From Calliopum simillimum (taxonomy: Eukaryota; Arthropoda; Insecta; Diptera; Lauxaniidae): a stretch of DNA of 64,000 nucleotides. The first letter of the stretch is position 1. Each line of letters opens with the position of its first letter. The position numbers were made by a program, and so were the translations under genes. Positions 24,301 through 34,464 of this stretch are shown piece after piece. The notes below the pieces were generated by a model. The model worked only from the letters and a program-made list of their open reading frames with translations. It ran no database searches and was not told the origin of the DNA. The stretch spans positions 49,037,061 through 49,101,060 of the forward strand of contig OX638369.1 of NCBI GenBank assembly GCA_951812925.1, in the 5' to 3' direction.

Positions 24301-25980
24301 GATAATTGCAAAGAAATTGTCAGATGCTGATACAACAACGACGCATTACAAGTGAGAAAACAGTCATAAAACTTTACAATGTGCATTTAAAATTAAAGCA
24401 AATCATTTTTTTTTTTTTTTGCTTTGCTCTTTAATATTTTTTTTCGTTAAACTAATGAATGAAACTTTTTAGAAAACCAGTTAACAACAGTAGTAGCAAC
24501 AGCCAGCGATAGCAAAATTTAGAGTTGTAAGAAACCATATAACTACATCGGTTGGGTTGGGTTTTATTAGAAATAGTGATATATCGTAATTTTGTGTAGG
24601 AAGGAAAAAATGTTTGAACATGTTGAATGTTGAACAGATTTGAGTATTGTTAAACTATTGTTTATTTTTTTTTTCAACACCTTAAATTTAATGCACTGCA
24701 ATCAAAACAATAGTGAGCCGCATGTTACTCAAAGCGGATAAGCCTGTACCATCTTCTATTGAGGCTTGGTGCCTTTAAATAAAGTCTTTTAAATGCTTTA
24801 CCTCCTAGGTTTTTATACTTTTTTAATTTTCGGTTGCAGCTGGAACATTCTCAGCTATTCTCACTGTTTCTTTCTACCGCATGTTGCTTGGTTTGTGCAG
24901 TTGCTTCGATTTAGAACAGGGTGCACTAAAGTTTTTTTTTTTTTTTTGTTAAAAGTAAGGCACTCTCTTGAAGGTTCAAGCATCAGCTATAGATTTTAAG
25001 CTTTTATTTTCACCACATTTAACAACACGATTTATTTTGTTTTATTTTGGTTTTGGCACTGTGTAGGTGATAAAAAATTATTTCTCCTTTTTTTCCATTC
25101 ATGCTAAAATATTTTATTTGTCAGTGGATAAATATTTCTTTTTTATAACTGATTTTGTTACAATTTGTTGTATCAAATCCGAGTTTATTTATTTTAGATA
25201 CAGTGATATTAGATACAACCCCAAGTATCGATGTGTATATGTAATGCACACTATTCGCTACTACACATGACGCTTCCAATTAAAGGCATTACATAGCAGT
25301 CAATTTAAAAGTAGCTGATGGCTAAAGCAAAATAATGAAAAAAATAAAAAATAAATGTAAAAATAATCCATTTGTATTTGCTACGCATCTTCTTTTTTCT
25401 TCTTTGCATCAAATAAACGTCAATCGAAAAATTGCGTTAACAAAAAAAAAAATCCTCGGTATTTCAAAAGGTATGAGAAAAAATCAGAAAATAACGAATT
25501 GTTTTGTTTTCATTTTTATTTTATTTTATCGCGTTACGTTTGAAAATCAATCAGTGACAGTTGTTGTCATTGATGTCAGCTTAAAGTCAAAAGTGAAAAC
25601 TGTAACAAGTGATTGGAAAAATTACATATATCTTCATGTACATATTGTACATTCATATGTACGTACATTTATATGTCAAACAGAAGCCTTATCAAGACCA
25701 CCAAGGTTCTGCCCATTTTCCATCTGAGGCTTTAGGCAGCACTTTTATATTGAAAAAGCTCAAATACTATAAAACATATGAAAAGAAATAAAAATATAAT
25801 AAAAAATGTAAAAATATTTATTTGCTATACAAACTTTTTAAGAACAAACATTTTCTTAGGCCGTGATGTTTGCACACTGTAAAATTTTGAAGCTATATTT
25901 TGCAAAAATCTTATTTTCCTAAGGTTAACTATAATGAAATTACACAAACTACATTTTTTAGGACATTTCAACACACTTTA
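21375..25980. other. Non-coding DNA with two tRNA-like motifs
   Basis: Box-B-like words occur at 21487-21498 (GGGTTCGAATCTC, plus strand) and at 21670-21690 on the minus strand (AGGTTCAAATTC preceded by a box-A-like GTATCGGTCTAATGAC). Neither folds as a complete tRNA. The rest is AT-rich DNA, with short GAT/CAG-rich DNA at 24230-24280. Open frames are unrecognised. Confidence 0.45.
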
Positions 25981-25984
25981 CACT

Positions 25985-26215
25985 CTGCTTGTGAGTCTTT
26001 TTGACCCCTTTTTACAACAACAGAGCTATAATGGGCTAACATATTGTACAATAATATTTTAAGGAAAACGCAAAGTCCTGAAAGATTTAGAAAAATCCGT
26101 AAAAAATTTCATTTAAAGCGCCATCTGGTGAAAGAAAACTATAATTTGGATGTTTGTTGTAATCCTGAGATTTTTGCAAAATATTGTGTTTGTTGTAGGC
26201 GAGTCAAAATTGGGT
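25985..26215. mobile_element. Probable MITE related to the insertion at 32.4 kb
   Basis: The right part (about 26150-26205) contains TTTTTGCAAAATATTG, then TTTGTTGTAGGCGAGTCAAAAT. This closely matches the right end of the nested insertion at 32.7-32.8 kb. The left part (about 25990-26025) holds a weak inverted counterpart with TTTTTGACC and TTTTACAACAACAG. Boundaries are approximate. Confidence 0.5.
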
Positions 26216-26839
26216 CACTTTTGTTTTTGCTTTTTATGAAAAATATTGGCTTTATACGGCTTATATTTTGTTGCGATCTCAAAAATGTTCTTAATGAGTC
26301 GTGCGATATATCGAATTTTTCGCCTTGAATCAAGGTACATGTGGGTGATTCTCCAAAAAATGTACCATTTAATGTCTCGGGGCTCAAAACCATTCATAAA
26401 TTTAAAATTTTATATTTTAACTATTGTATTTAATACAGAAACTTAACCAGAGTTTCTATGCGAAAAAAAAAAAAAAATTTTAATAATTACTATAAAATTA
26501 TAACATATAGTGTTAAAAACTCATTCTCCGTCCTGCCCGTAACCGCTTCTTAGTACACTTAATTGGCCCGTTTCGCATATAACGTTAATTCCTATATACA
26601 TATGATAGATACCGCTTTTCTGTGTTAACTCTTTGAAAAGAACGCATTTTGTTAAAAACGCATGTGTGCATCATTCTCCGCGCAAGTTTTTTGTTTTTAT
26701 ATTACGATATATATTATTTTAATCAATAAACCATTAAAGGGCCTATCCACCAGTTTTAACTTTTTCTAAAAAAATTGATATTTTCATTGACATATTACTG
26801 CTTTTGCAACATTTCATCATTCTTCGTTTAGTAATCCTC

Positions 26840-27800
26840 CACTTGGTGTTACTTTTTGTTTGTTTTGCTTAAACTATTAATTTAAAAAATAAAAATTTAA
26901 ATATAGTCTTAGAACACTTACATAAACTTTTCAAAAATCAAACATAAATTTTTAGGGTTGCCTCCTGGTTTTTTTTCGAAAATTTTATATAATTCTTCCT
27001 TTTTTTTGAATAAATTGAAATTTTCGGTTTCAGAAACGCTTAGATAAACTTTTTTAAAATTTTACAAAACTTTCGGTGTTGCCACCCGGTGTTTTTTTTT
27101 AGTTTTGCTTAAACCATTTGTCCATAAATTACGTCACACTTTTACAGGAGGGAGAGGGTTTAAAAATTTGTGTCAAAGTGTGACAGAGTGGGGTCTTAGG
27201 GTCTTGGAAAGTATGATGCCACACAATTCAAATCGAAAAAATTGTGAAATTTTCAAGCATATTTTGTTCACAAAAATCTTTGCGATTGTTAAGCTATAAG
27301 CATATTAAATCGCTTTATTTACCAAAAATAAACAAAAAAATTTCAATTAATTTTAAGGTATAAAAGGTCAGAGTGTGATGTCTATGAAAATGTGACAGAG
27401 TGTGAGATGGGGGAGGTGGGGGTCAAAAATCGTGAAATTCGTATGACTTAATTTATGCACAGCCCCATATTGACAACAAAAAAAAATTAAATTTAGTCTT
27501 AAAACACTTAAATAAATTTCTAAAAAAATTTAAGGGTTGCCACATGGCTTTTTTTTGTTAGTTTTGTTTGAACCAAATTTCAGTTCGATCAGTTTTCAAA
27601 AATTTAAGCGTGGATCAATTTTGAACAATTTAAACTATTATTTTATAGTGTGTAATTTATATTGGCGAACGAAAAAAAAAGGCAGATTTTAAATAAATTT
27701 TTGAAAGCAACCATCTGGCAACAATAAAAATTTATGTTGGATTTTTCTATAGTTAATTTAAGCGTTTTGAGACTAAAATTATATTTTAATTATTTAAATA
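26840..27800. repeat. Degenerate ~110-bp repeats, one inverted
   Basis: Copies of a unit with AGTCTTAGAACACTTA, AAATTTTTAGGGTTGCC, a TGGTTTTTTTT run and AGTTTTGCTTAAACC lie at about 26840-26985, 27030-27116 and 27485-27600. An inverted copy is at about 27700-27800 (GCAACCATCTGGCAAC). The array is split by the inverted-repeat element at 27117-27466. Non-coding; the T-rich frames here are spurious. Confidence 0.72.
27117..27466. mobile_element. MITE with CATAAATTACGTCA-type termini
   Basis: The left end reads TGTCCATAAATTACGTCACA. The right end, inverted, reads GGGGCTGTGCATAAATTAAG. The interior has repeated GTGTGACAGAGTG and G-rich purine runs on both sides. It sits inside the ~110-bp repeat array, so it inserted after that array formed. 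The frame 27105-27299 is a by-product. Termini of this kind are widespread in insect MITEs; I cannot name the superfamily with confidence. Confidence 0.7.
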
Positions 27801-27939
27801 TATTGTTAATTAAAAAATTAAACATATGGCAACCTTGAAAGTTTATGTTATTTTTTAAAAAAAAGTCCCAGAAGTTAAGGTCATCATGTTCTATACCTTC
27901 AAGTTATAAAAAAATAAAACAAAAAAAAAAAAATAAACT

Positions 27940-28762
27940 AGTAAGGGTGTAACATTTGGCCTGGCCAAAAAATAATACCCTACACTGCAGTATTTTATCT
28001 ATCTCAAAAAACGTTTTCAGTATAGCATTTGAAAGCTTTTGCTTATACAGGATGTGCCACGCCCTCTTGTCCGAGTTCGTCTAGTTTTAGCTTTGAGCGT
28101 GTATTTATAGTCTTTAGTATTTGAGTGAAATTTGGTTGGATTATCTCAAAAAACTCTTTCAGTATATCATTTTGAAACTTTTGCTTATATGGGAGGTGCC
28201 ACGCCCCCTTTTCCGATTTCACCCAAGTTTTGTTGAGTGCTTTTGTTTATAATTCTTAGTGTCTGAGTCAAATTTGCCTCGAATATCTCAAAAAACGCTT
28301 TCAGTATAGCGTTTTGAAGCTTTTGCTTATATGGGAGGGCCACGCCCTCTTGTCCGAGTTCGCTCCGTTTTTTTTCGGAGCTTGCGTTTACAATTCGTAA
28401 TATTTATGTGTATTTTGGTTGCATTGTCGTGAAATACACTCCTCAAATTGCATTTTGAATATATTTTTTGTATAGGCGGTAGGCGTGTCCGTTGACCAAT
28501 TTTGCTCATTTTCAATCCCCCGAGCTAGCTTTGACGACAGAGGCAGTGTACTAAATTTTATTGAATTATCTTGCTCAGTTTTTCGAGAAAGTGTATTTCA
28601 ACACACAGCCAGCCACCCAGCCAAACAGACGGAAATAGCTATATCGACTCAGGAGGTGACGCTGATCAAGAATATATATACTTTTCTATATCTGACACGC
28701 TTCCTTCTCTGCGTTACAAACGGAACGACAAAGTGAAAATACCCTGGGTGTAGGGTATAATA
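27940..28762 (+). mobile_element. Dispersed element with ~142-bp internal repeats (copy B)
   Basis: Same family as 5793-6716. It starts with TTTGGCCTGGCCAAAAA and ATACCCTACACTGCAG, and ends ATACCCTGGGTGTAGGGTAT, so its ends are better inverted matches than copy A. Three internal units have the GTGCCACGCC word at 28054, 28196 and about 28338 (period ~142). The 3' third, with CCAGCCA repeats at about 28607-28622, matches copy A closely. The short frame 28485-28736 corresponds to that of copy A and is not a host gene. Confidence 0.85.
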
Positions 28763-29240
28763 AGTGGACACAAAAAAGCCATGTTTTGGTACATTTTTTT
28801 TTGGAGATTTACTCATATGTCTGTGGGGGAATCATGCGAAATTTTTCATGAAAAAATGTGTTCTTCAAGAGCTTCTCATGGCCCTTTCAAATTTTTATGG
28901 CAATCGGTTGCGCCAATCGCGATATACCCAATAAACAGTTTATTGTGTTGAACAATTTTCCTTTTTTTCATGATGTTCAGGCTCGAAATGAGTGCATTTT
29001 CAAGGCATGGTGAGTAGGGAGAAATTGTTTCCAGTATCCTGAAAAATATTTTCGTCACGGATAAAAAAATTTTTTTGCATGCGCCAAATGAGTTTTTTTC
29101 CATTTACATTTGTTTTTCTACTTTTCATATCGTTGGTCTGGTAATTTTTTGTCTCACCCGGTCACAAAATGTTCGTCCAACCAAGTGTCCTTTGGTAATC
29201 ACAAAACCTTCAGAGTGGAGACTTCCATATTGCCCTCAGG
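28763..29240. other. Non-coding spacer
   Basis: Begins with ACAAAAAAGCCATGTTTTGG, a short match to 19330-19355 (ACATGTTTTGGTACATTTTT). The minus-strand frame 28876-29103 has no recognised domain. Nothing else can be supported. Confidence 0.5.
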
Positions 29241-29248
29241 AGCTCGAT

Positions 29249-29722
29249 TAGTGATGAGCAAAATTAGTCTTGGTCTTGCGTCTTGTTCTTGGTCTTGCTA
29301 ATTTTGCGAGACCAAGACCAAGACCAAGATGCTGATATTTTTGCAAGACCAAGACTGCTATGGTCTTGGTTTTGGTCTTGCTCACGATAATTATCAAGAC
29401 CAAGACTGCTTTTCAGTCTCGCTAATTTATAGTTAGAAGTTGTTTCACGCCCGTTTTGAAGATAAAATCATCTCTCGATTTGAATTTTGGCATCTTAAAA
29501 ACCCAACTGCTTTGGAAAAATATGGTTTTGAATACTCAATATCTCTGAAAATTTTTTCAAGACCAAGACCAAGACCGAGACCAAGACTTAATGAGCAAGA
29601 TCAAGACAAAGACCAAGACTCAATGTCAAAACCAAGACCAAGACCAAGACTCAATGTACAAGAACAAGACCAAGACAAAGACTGCTATGGTCTTGGTCTT
29701 GGTCTTGGTTTGCTCATCACTA
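29249..29722. mobile_element. hAT-like non-autonomous element built of AAGACC units, copy 1
   Basis: Terminal inverted repeats begin TAGTGATGAGCAAA on both ends. They are flanked by a perfect 8-bp direct repeat, AGCTCGAT (29241-29248 and 29723-29730), the target size typical of hAT transposons. Inside each end are runs of AAGACC and its complement GGTCTT. The middle (about 29425-29555) is unique. The hexamer is open in all frames and gives spurious peptides rich in lysine/threonine or glutamine/aspartate. No transposase is present. Confidence 0.9.
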
Positions 29723-29734
29723 AGCTCGATACGA

Positions 29735-31945
29735 CTGATGCGCGCTAATTCCTCCGATAATAAAAAAATGGGAAACGAAATTCACTGAATAAAATCCATT
29801 TTTCAAATGCAAATCTGCAGAAAAATACTCCATATGACTCCAATTCCAAAACTGAAACAACCCTTCATTTAGAATGTGGTAATTTATTTTTTTGTTTTTA
29901 GTTTAACCGCAAACAAATTTTGTATAATGACAAGCTCCAAAAAATTTACCAAAAACAAAAAAAAAATAACTCATCTCATATAAACTAAAAGTGTAAATGC
30001 ACAATAAGTTAATTACAAAAGTCAATAGAAAAACGTTTCAAAAACTGATGACAATTTGCTAAAATTTTTAACGACTGTAGAAAATTAGCACTTTTGTTTA
30101 TAATATCCAAAATATAATAATAATCATTAAATTAATAAACAACAAAACATAAAAAAAATAAATACATTGGCTTGTTAGCCACGCTGCTAATGAAGCGAAT
30201 TTTTTGTCAAAGTTTTTCTTTTTTTTTTTGTGGCAACATTAAATTAACATTAAAAACAATAACTACAAGCCATACAAATGTTGAGTGGTATAAAAAAGGA
30301 AAAAAAAAAAAAATAAATAAATTTTTGCAATTAGCAGTAATATTTTTTTCATAATTTTTAATTTAACGCTTTCTGTTGGAATTATATGTAATTTTTTTTT
30401 TTGTTTTCAACTATTACGGCTCGCTATTGTTTTCATCGTTTTGTTTTTTCTTTAACTTTTTAAATTTAATTTTATTAATTTTCCTTTTTAATCATTCAAT
30501 TATTTGTTTTTTTTTTTTTTTGTTTTATAAATCTATGACATTTAATAAATAAATCTCATTATTTCGTATTTAAATAAAACCTCAATATTTTGCTTAATCA
30601 GCAAAAGTAGTGATTAATTACAACAGAAATTTAAAAAATTTTGTAATTGAAAATATGCTTTTTTTTAAAAAAATCAGTTGAGGATGAAAACAAAAAATTA
30701 CCGGATTAAAAAAATCTGTATATTTATATGATAAAACTATAAATTGTCAATGTCATAAGCCGCACACCTGTTAATCAGTTGAATGATTTACCAGTTGCTC
30801 GTGAAATTCCACAGATTTATTGTCATGCTGCACATATGTATGTATGTACACACATTCCATGATTAATGGCATTTTATTGTTTTGATTTTTTTTTTTTTTA
30901 AATTACAAATGTCGTTTGATTATTTTTTTTTTTTTTATATAAAAACAAAAAATTAAAAATTACGCAAACGCATGTCATAGAAACATTTTGCTTTGTGTTA
31001 ATTTACACATGTTTAATATTTATTTAATTTCTTTTTTTCCAACTGTCCCTTATTGTTTGTGTGATTTTTTAATTAGCTTTGAAAACATGTGTTTTATAAA
31101 ACTGAAATTGTTAGCTTTCTTTTTTTTACGACGATAACTATTTTGAATTAAAATTGACATTACTTGTCGTAGCATAATTAGCAAAAGATTTATGAGTGCT
31201 TTGAATTAATAATTGAAAACTGAAAAGGTACACTCTAAAAAAAATAATACTCTGAATTTCTAAAATATGTGCTTCAAAGCAGAAGTCCTTGTACAAAAAG
31301 TAAAAGTTTTTTTCATATGGTGCCAACAACGAGTTAATACATTTTCTTATAATAAGCTTCGTTGTTGAAGTAACAAGCTCTGTCGTCAATACAACCAGCT
31401 TCGTTTTGAAAACAATATGTTTTGTATTTAGTTAATGTTAATGTTTGTGAAAGTCAAGTATCAGAAATTATTTATTGTATATGTTGGGAGGGCTCTAAAA
31501 TCATTGAAATTCTACCTACATAATACTTGAACGGCTCCAAATTCTTAATTTTAGCCAGAAGTTATTCCTATTTATTCCTTCCATATAATTCTAAAGTAAA
31601 GTTGAATTGGAACGCTCTGGAAACACGAATTTTTTCTATCAAAAGCCATGAATTTCCATCTCTCTATGAAAACTAAAAATGCCTCACCATGCATAAAAAC
31701 CGTTTCTCCAAATTCAAATTTTTACTGATCAAAATAACACTTTGCAATTCACATTCAATATTTTGGTAAATTAACTTTTTTACAGATATGAATTTTCCAC
31801 CAAGTAAATCTTTTCCACACCAAATTAATCTTTTTTGAATTCAAAATAAACTTTTTCAAATCAAATCAAACTTTTTTCAAATCAAATCAAACTTTTTCAA
31901 ATTAAATGAAACTTTTTCGAATTCAAATTAACATTTTCCGTTTTT
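29735..31945. other. Non-coding AT-rich DNA, no gene seen
   Basis: Long T and A tracts (30210-30240, 30300-30330, 30500-30530, 30890-30940). From about 31840 a short 20-bp tandem AAACTTTTTCAAATCAAATC begins; a diverged inverted version lies at 33900-33965. The frame 31138-31389 is unrecognised. Confidence 0.55.
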
Positions 31946-31948
31946 ATG

Positions 31949-32225
31949 CCCTACACGCAGTATATTCACTTTGTAACGCATAGAAGAAGGCGTGATAAGT
32001 ATGAAAAAATATATATATTCTTGATCGGCATCACTTCCGGAGTCGATATAGCCATATCCGTCTGTCTGGCTGGCTGCCTGTGGAAATATTTTTGTTGAAA
32101 ATGAGCGAAATCAGCCAACGGACACACCTACCGCCCACACAAAAATTATATTTAAAATGCAACTTTAGCAGTATTTTTTACCGCAATACAACCATTATAC
32201 GCACAAATACTAAGGACGGCAAGCA
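31949..32225 (-). mobile_element. Fragment of the 5.8/27.9-kb dispersed element, minus strand
   Basis: Reverse-strand reading gives the family tail (CAAAGTGAATATACTGCG, AAGAATATATATATTTTTTC, CCAGCCAGACAGACGGATATGG) and GCGGTAGGTGTGTCCGTTGG. The GGTGCCACGCC tandem units are missing. It lies just upstream of the transposase relic at 32335. Confidence 0.8.
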
Positions 32226-32334
32226 CAAGTTCCAATACGAGGTCCCTTTTCCAACTAGGTTACTCTGACAGTTGTTATATGTCAATTGGCTTGTTCATAT
32301 GACGTTTGTGTTTAGTATTTAATACGACTCAATC

Positions 32335-33730
32335 ATGAATAGGCTTACTCCTAAACAAAGTTTATTAATTGTGGAAACTTACTACCAAAATCAGTCATCA
32401 GTCAGAGAATGTTATAGAGCAAGGGTGTCAGTGCTTTCAAATCACTGAGCCAAGTACAGTCAGCGGAAAACTTTCGCTTTTACAACAACTTCAAATTCCT
32501 CGAAGGAAAACAATCACAAAAACTATTTTTTGTTAATTTTTTGGTGGCTCGTTTACAACAACAACAATATTTCAATCATTTTTCAAATTTCTGAGAACTA
32601 CAACACACGAAAAATTGTTTGTTGTTTTTTTTTTATGCTAAACAACAAAAACAATTTCTCATAAATGTTGTAATTCCACGAAATTTTGACAAGCTCAAAA
32701 AAAAAACAACAACAATTATTTCTGTGATTGTTGTACTTCTGCGAAATTTGCAAAATATTGAAATATTCTTCTTGTTGTAGGCGAGCCAAAATAGAGTTAT
32801 AGAGTTTTCCAACATCATTTTGGTCGTTATGAGCGTCCAACTAAGCGCACTATTCGCAACACCATCACCAGATATCGAAGCAATTTAACACTATTGGACA
32901 TTTATCTTTCAACCAGAGTGCATAGAGCTCGTAGTTTAGAGAATATTGCTGCAGTAGCAGAGAGTGTTCGTGAAAACCGTGAACAATTCATTCGTCGCCG
33001 ATCTCAGGCATTGGGCATCTCTTATGGATCATTGTGGCGTATCTTGAGGCGTGATCTTGGTCTGAAGGCCTTTTAAATAAAGCTCTTACAAAAACTGAAG
33101 CCGGCTGATCTTGGTGTACGTTTTAATTTTGGGCCTTAAAGCAACTTCAAATTAATACATTATTTTATCGAAAAATTGTGTTTAGCGACTAAGCACATTT
33201 CTGGTTGAACGGCTACGTTAACAAGCAAAATTGCCGTATTTGAGCCGATGAAAAATCAGAAGCAATCAAAAAGCTTCCAATGTATCCCGATAAACGTACT
33301 GTTTGGTGCAGCTAATGGGCAAGAGGCATCATCGAACCGTATTTCTTCAATAATGCGTATGGAGCCCGTGTTACGGTCAATGGTGCTCGCTACAGAGCAA
33401 TGATCTGGTTTCAACAGAATGGCGCAACATGCCATACTACTGAGGGAAACGTTCGATGAAAACATCATCTCAAGAAATGCTCCTGTTAGTTGGCCACCAA
33501 AATCATGTGATTTGACGCCTGTGGATTACTTTCTTTGTGGACATGTTAAATCACTGGTTTATGTCGACAAACCCGAAACTATTGACGCTTTGGAAACCAA
33601 CATAACTCGTGCTATTCAAGGAATAACGGCCGATATGCTCGAAAGAGTTGTCGAAAATTGCACCTACAATATGAACCATTTAAGAGCTAGTCGTGGGAAA
33701 TATTTGAACGAAATAATTTTTAAACGTTAA
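32335..33730 (+). pseudogene. Broken mariner/Tc1-superfamily transposase
   Basis: The start ATG at 32335 opens MNRLTPKQSLL...VRECYR. The frame is interrupted by a 376-bp insertion, then resumes at 32805 with VFQHHFGRYERPTKRTIRN. The helix-turn-helix part (32894-33076) reads RRRSQALGISYGSLWRILRR and ends in a stop. Downstream, split by stops and frameshifts, are FSD (first catalytic Asp, 33187-33189) followed by a stop, then HFWLNGYVNKQNCRI, TVWCS, GIIEPYFF and VTVNGARYRAMI. The second catalytic position reads QQNGATCH, with Asn in place of Asp (33418-33420). SCDLTPVDYF at 33509 supplies the third Asp, and the protein ends IIFKR. Several residues are missing before QQNG. DD(D) transposases of this superfamily are common in arthropods. 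This copy cannot be active. Clean terminal repeats were not found. Confidence 0.92.
32420..32795. mobile_element. Nested 376-bp insertion in the transposase, 9-bp target duplication
   Basis: GTTATAGAG occurs at 32411-32419 and again at 32796-32804, exactly flanking the insert. Removing it restores the coding frame (TAT AGA / GTT TTC). The insert begins CAAGGGTGTCA and ends CCAAAATAGA. An internal inverted repeat of about 110 bp (about 32535-32640 versus 32690-32793) has GGCTCG, TACAACAA, AATATTTCAAT and TTGTTGTT on both sides. A 9-bp duplication fits fold-back or Mutator-like elements better than mariner. A relative lies at 26.0-26.2 kb. Confidence 0.88.
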
Positions 33731-33974
33731 GTTGTAGGAACCGAACTATTATTCCAAATAAAGATTTGCATCAATACATTGGTTTTTATGTATTTTATTT
33801 AGAACACAAAGTAGGAAGCTCTGATTGGATCACCCGTAAGTTTATTTAGGTTTCAACATTTACTCGAACTCATCAACAAATAAAAAATTTATTAAAATCA
33901 AAGATTAATTCTAATTGTTTAATTTGATTTGAAAAAAGTTAAGTTTGATTTAAAAAGTGTTTATTTAGATTTAC

Positions 33975-34460
33975 TTTACTACCCCTGCGGGTAAGGGGTC
34001 AGAATATGCCCGAGGTAAGCATGCCTGTCGTAAAAGGCGACTAAAACTGGCACTGACAAGGCGAGTCGATGCCGCCTTAACATAAGCATCTTGTCGAAAT
34101 CCTGAAGCGTCTGATCCAGAGTGGGCGGCTCCCAGGTCAGCGTCTGTTCCAGATTGGGCGGCTGAAATTAAAAGTGAATTTGGCCACTATATTTGCAGCG
34201 CTTGCCGGATCCAGCTTTAAGCTTATAACTTACTGCGTGGGGCGTTGCCGAGAAGATTATACTAATGAAGCATGGATCGAAAAACGATGGGAAATAACTC
34301 TCCAATTGGTACGCACCAGAGTGTGGTTAATCCACCTGCCTCGGCAGCATGCACATCGGATTTGGAGGTGCAAGAAACATGCATAGTTAGGAATGATTCT
34401 CCTATAACTGGAACCAATATGGTTTCTCAAAATTTTAAAATCCTAAAGGAGAATACATAA
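33975..34460 (+). mobile_element. Non-LTR retrotransposon-like fragment (5' region)
   Basis: Markedly GC-richer than its surroundings. It carries CCCTGCGGGTAAGGGGTCAG and GGTAAGCATGCCTGTCGTAA followed by AAGGCGACTAAAA, a motif I associate with 5' regions of arthropod non-LTR retrotransposons. An ATG at 34272 opens a 62-codon frame (MDRKTMGNNSPIGTHQSVV...) that could be the start of ORF1. It stops at 34460, before TAAATACATACAT. No reverse transcriptase is present. Family assignment from memory is tentative. Confidence 0.5.
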
Positions 34461-34464
34461 ATAC

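Noticed and set aside
29440..29788. Lysine/threonine- or glutamine/aspartate-rich frames
   Set aside because: They are translations of AAGACC hexamers inside the hAT-like element.
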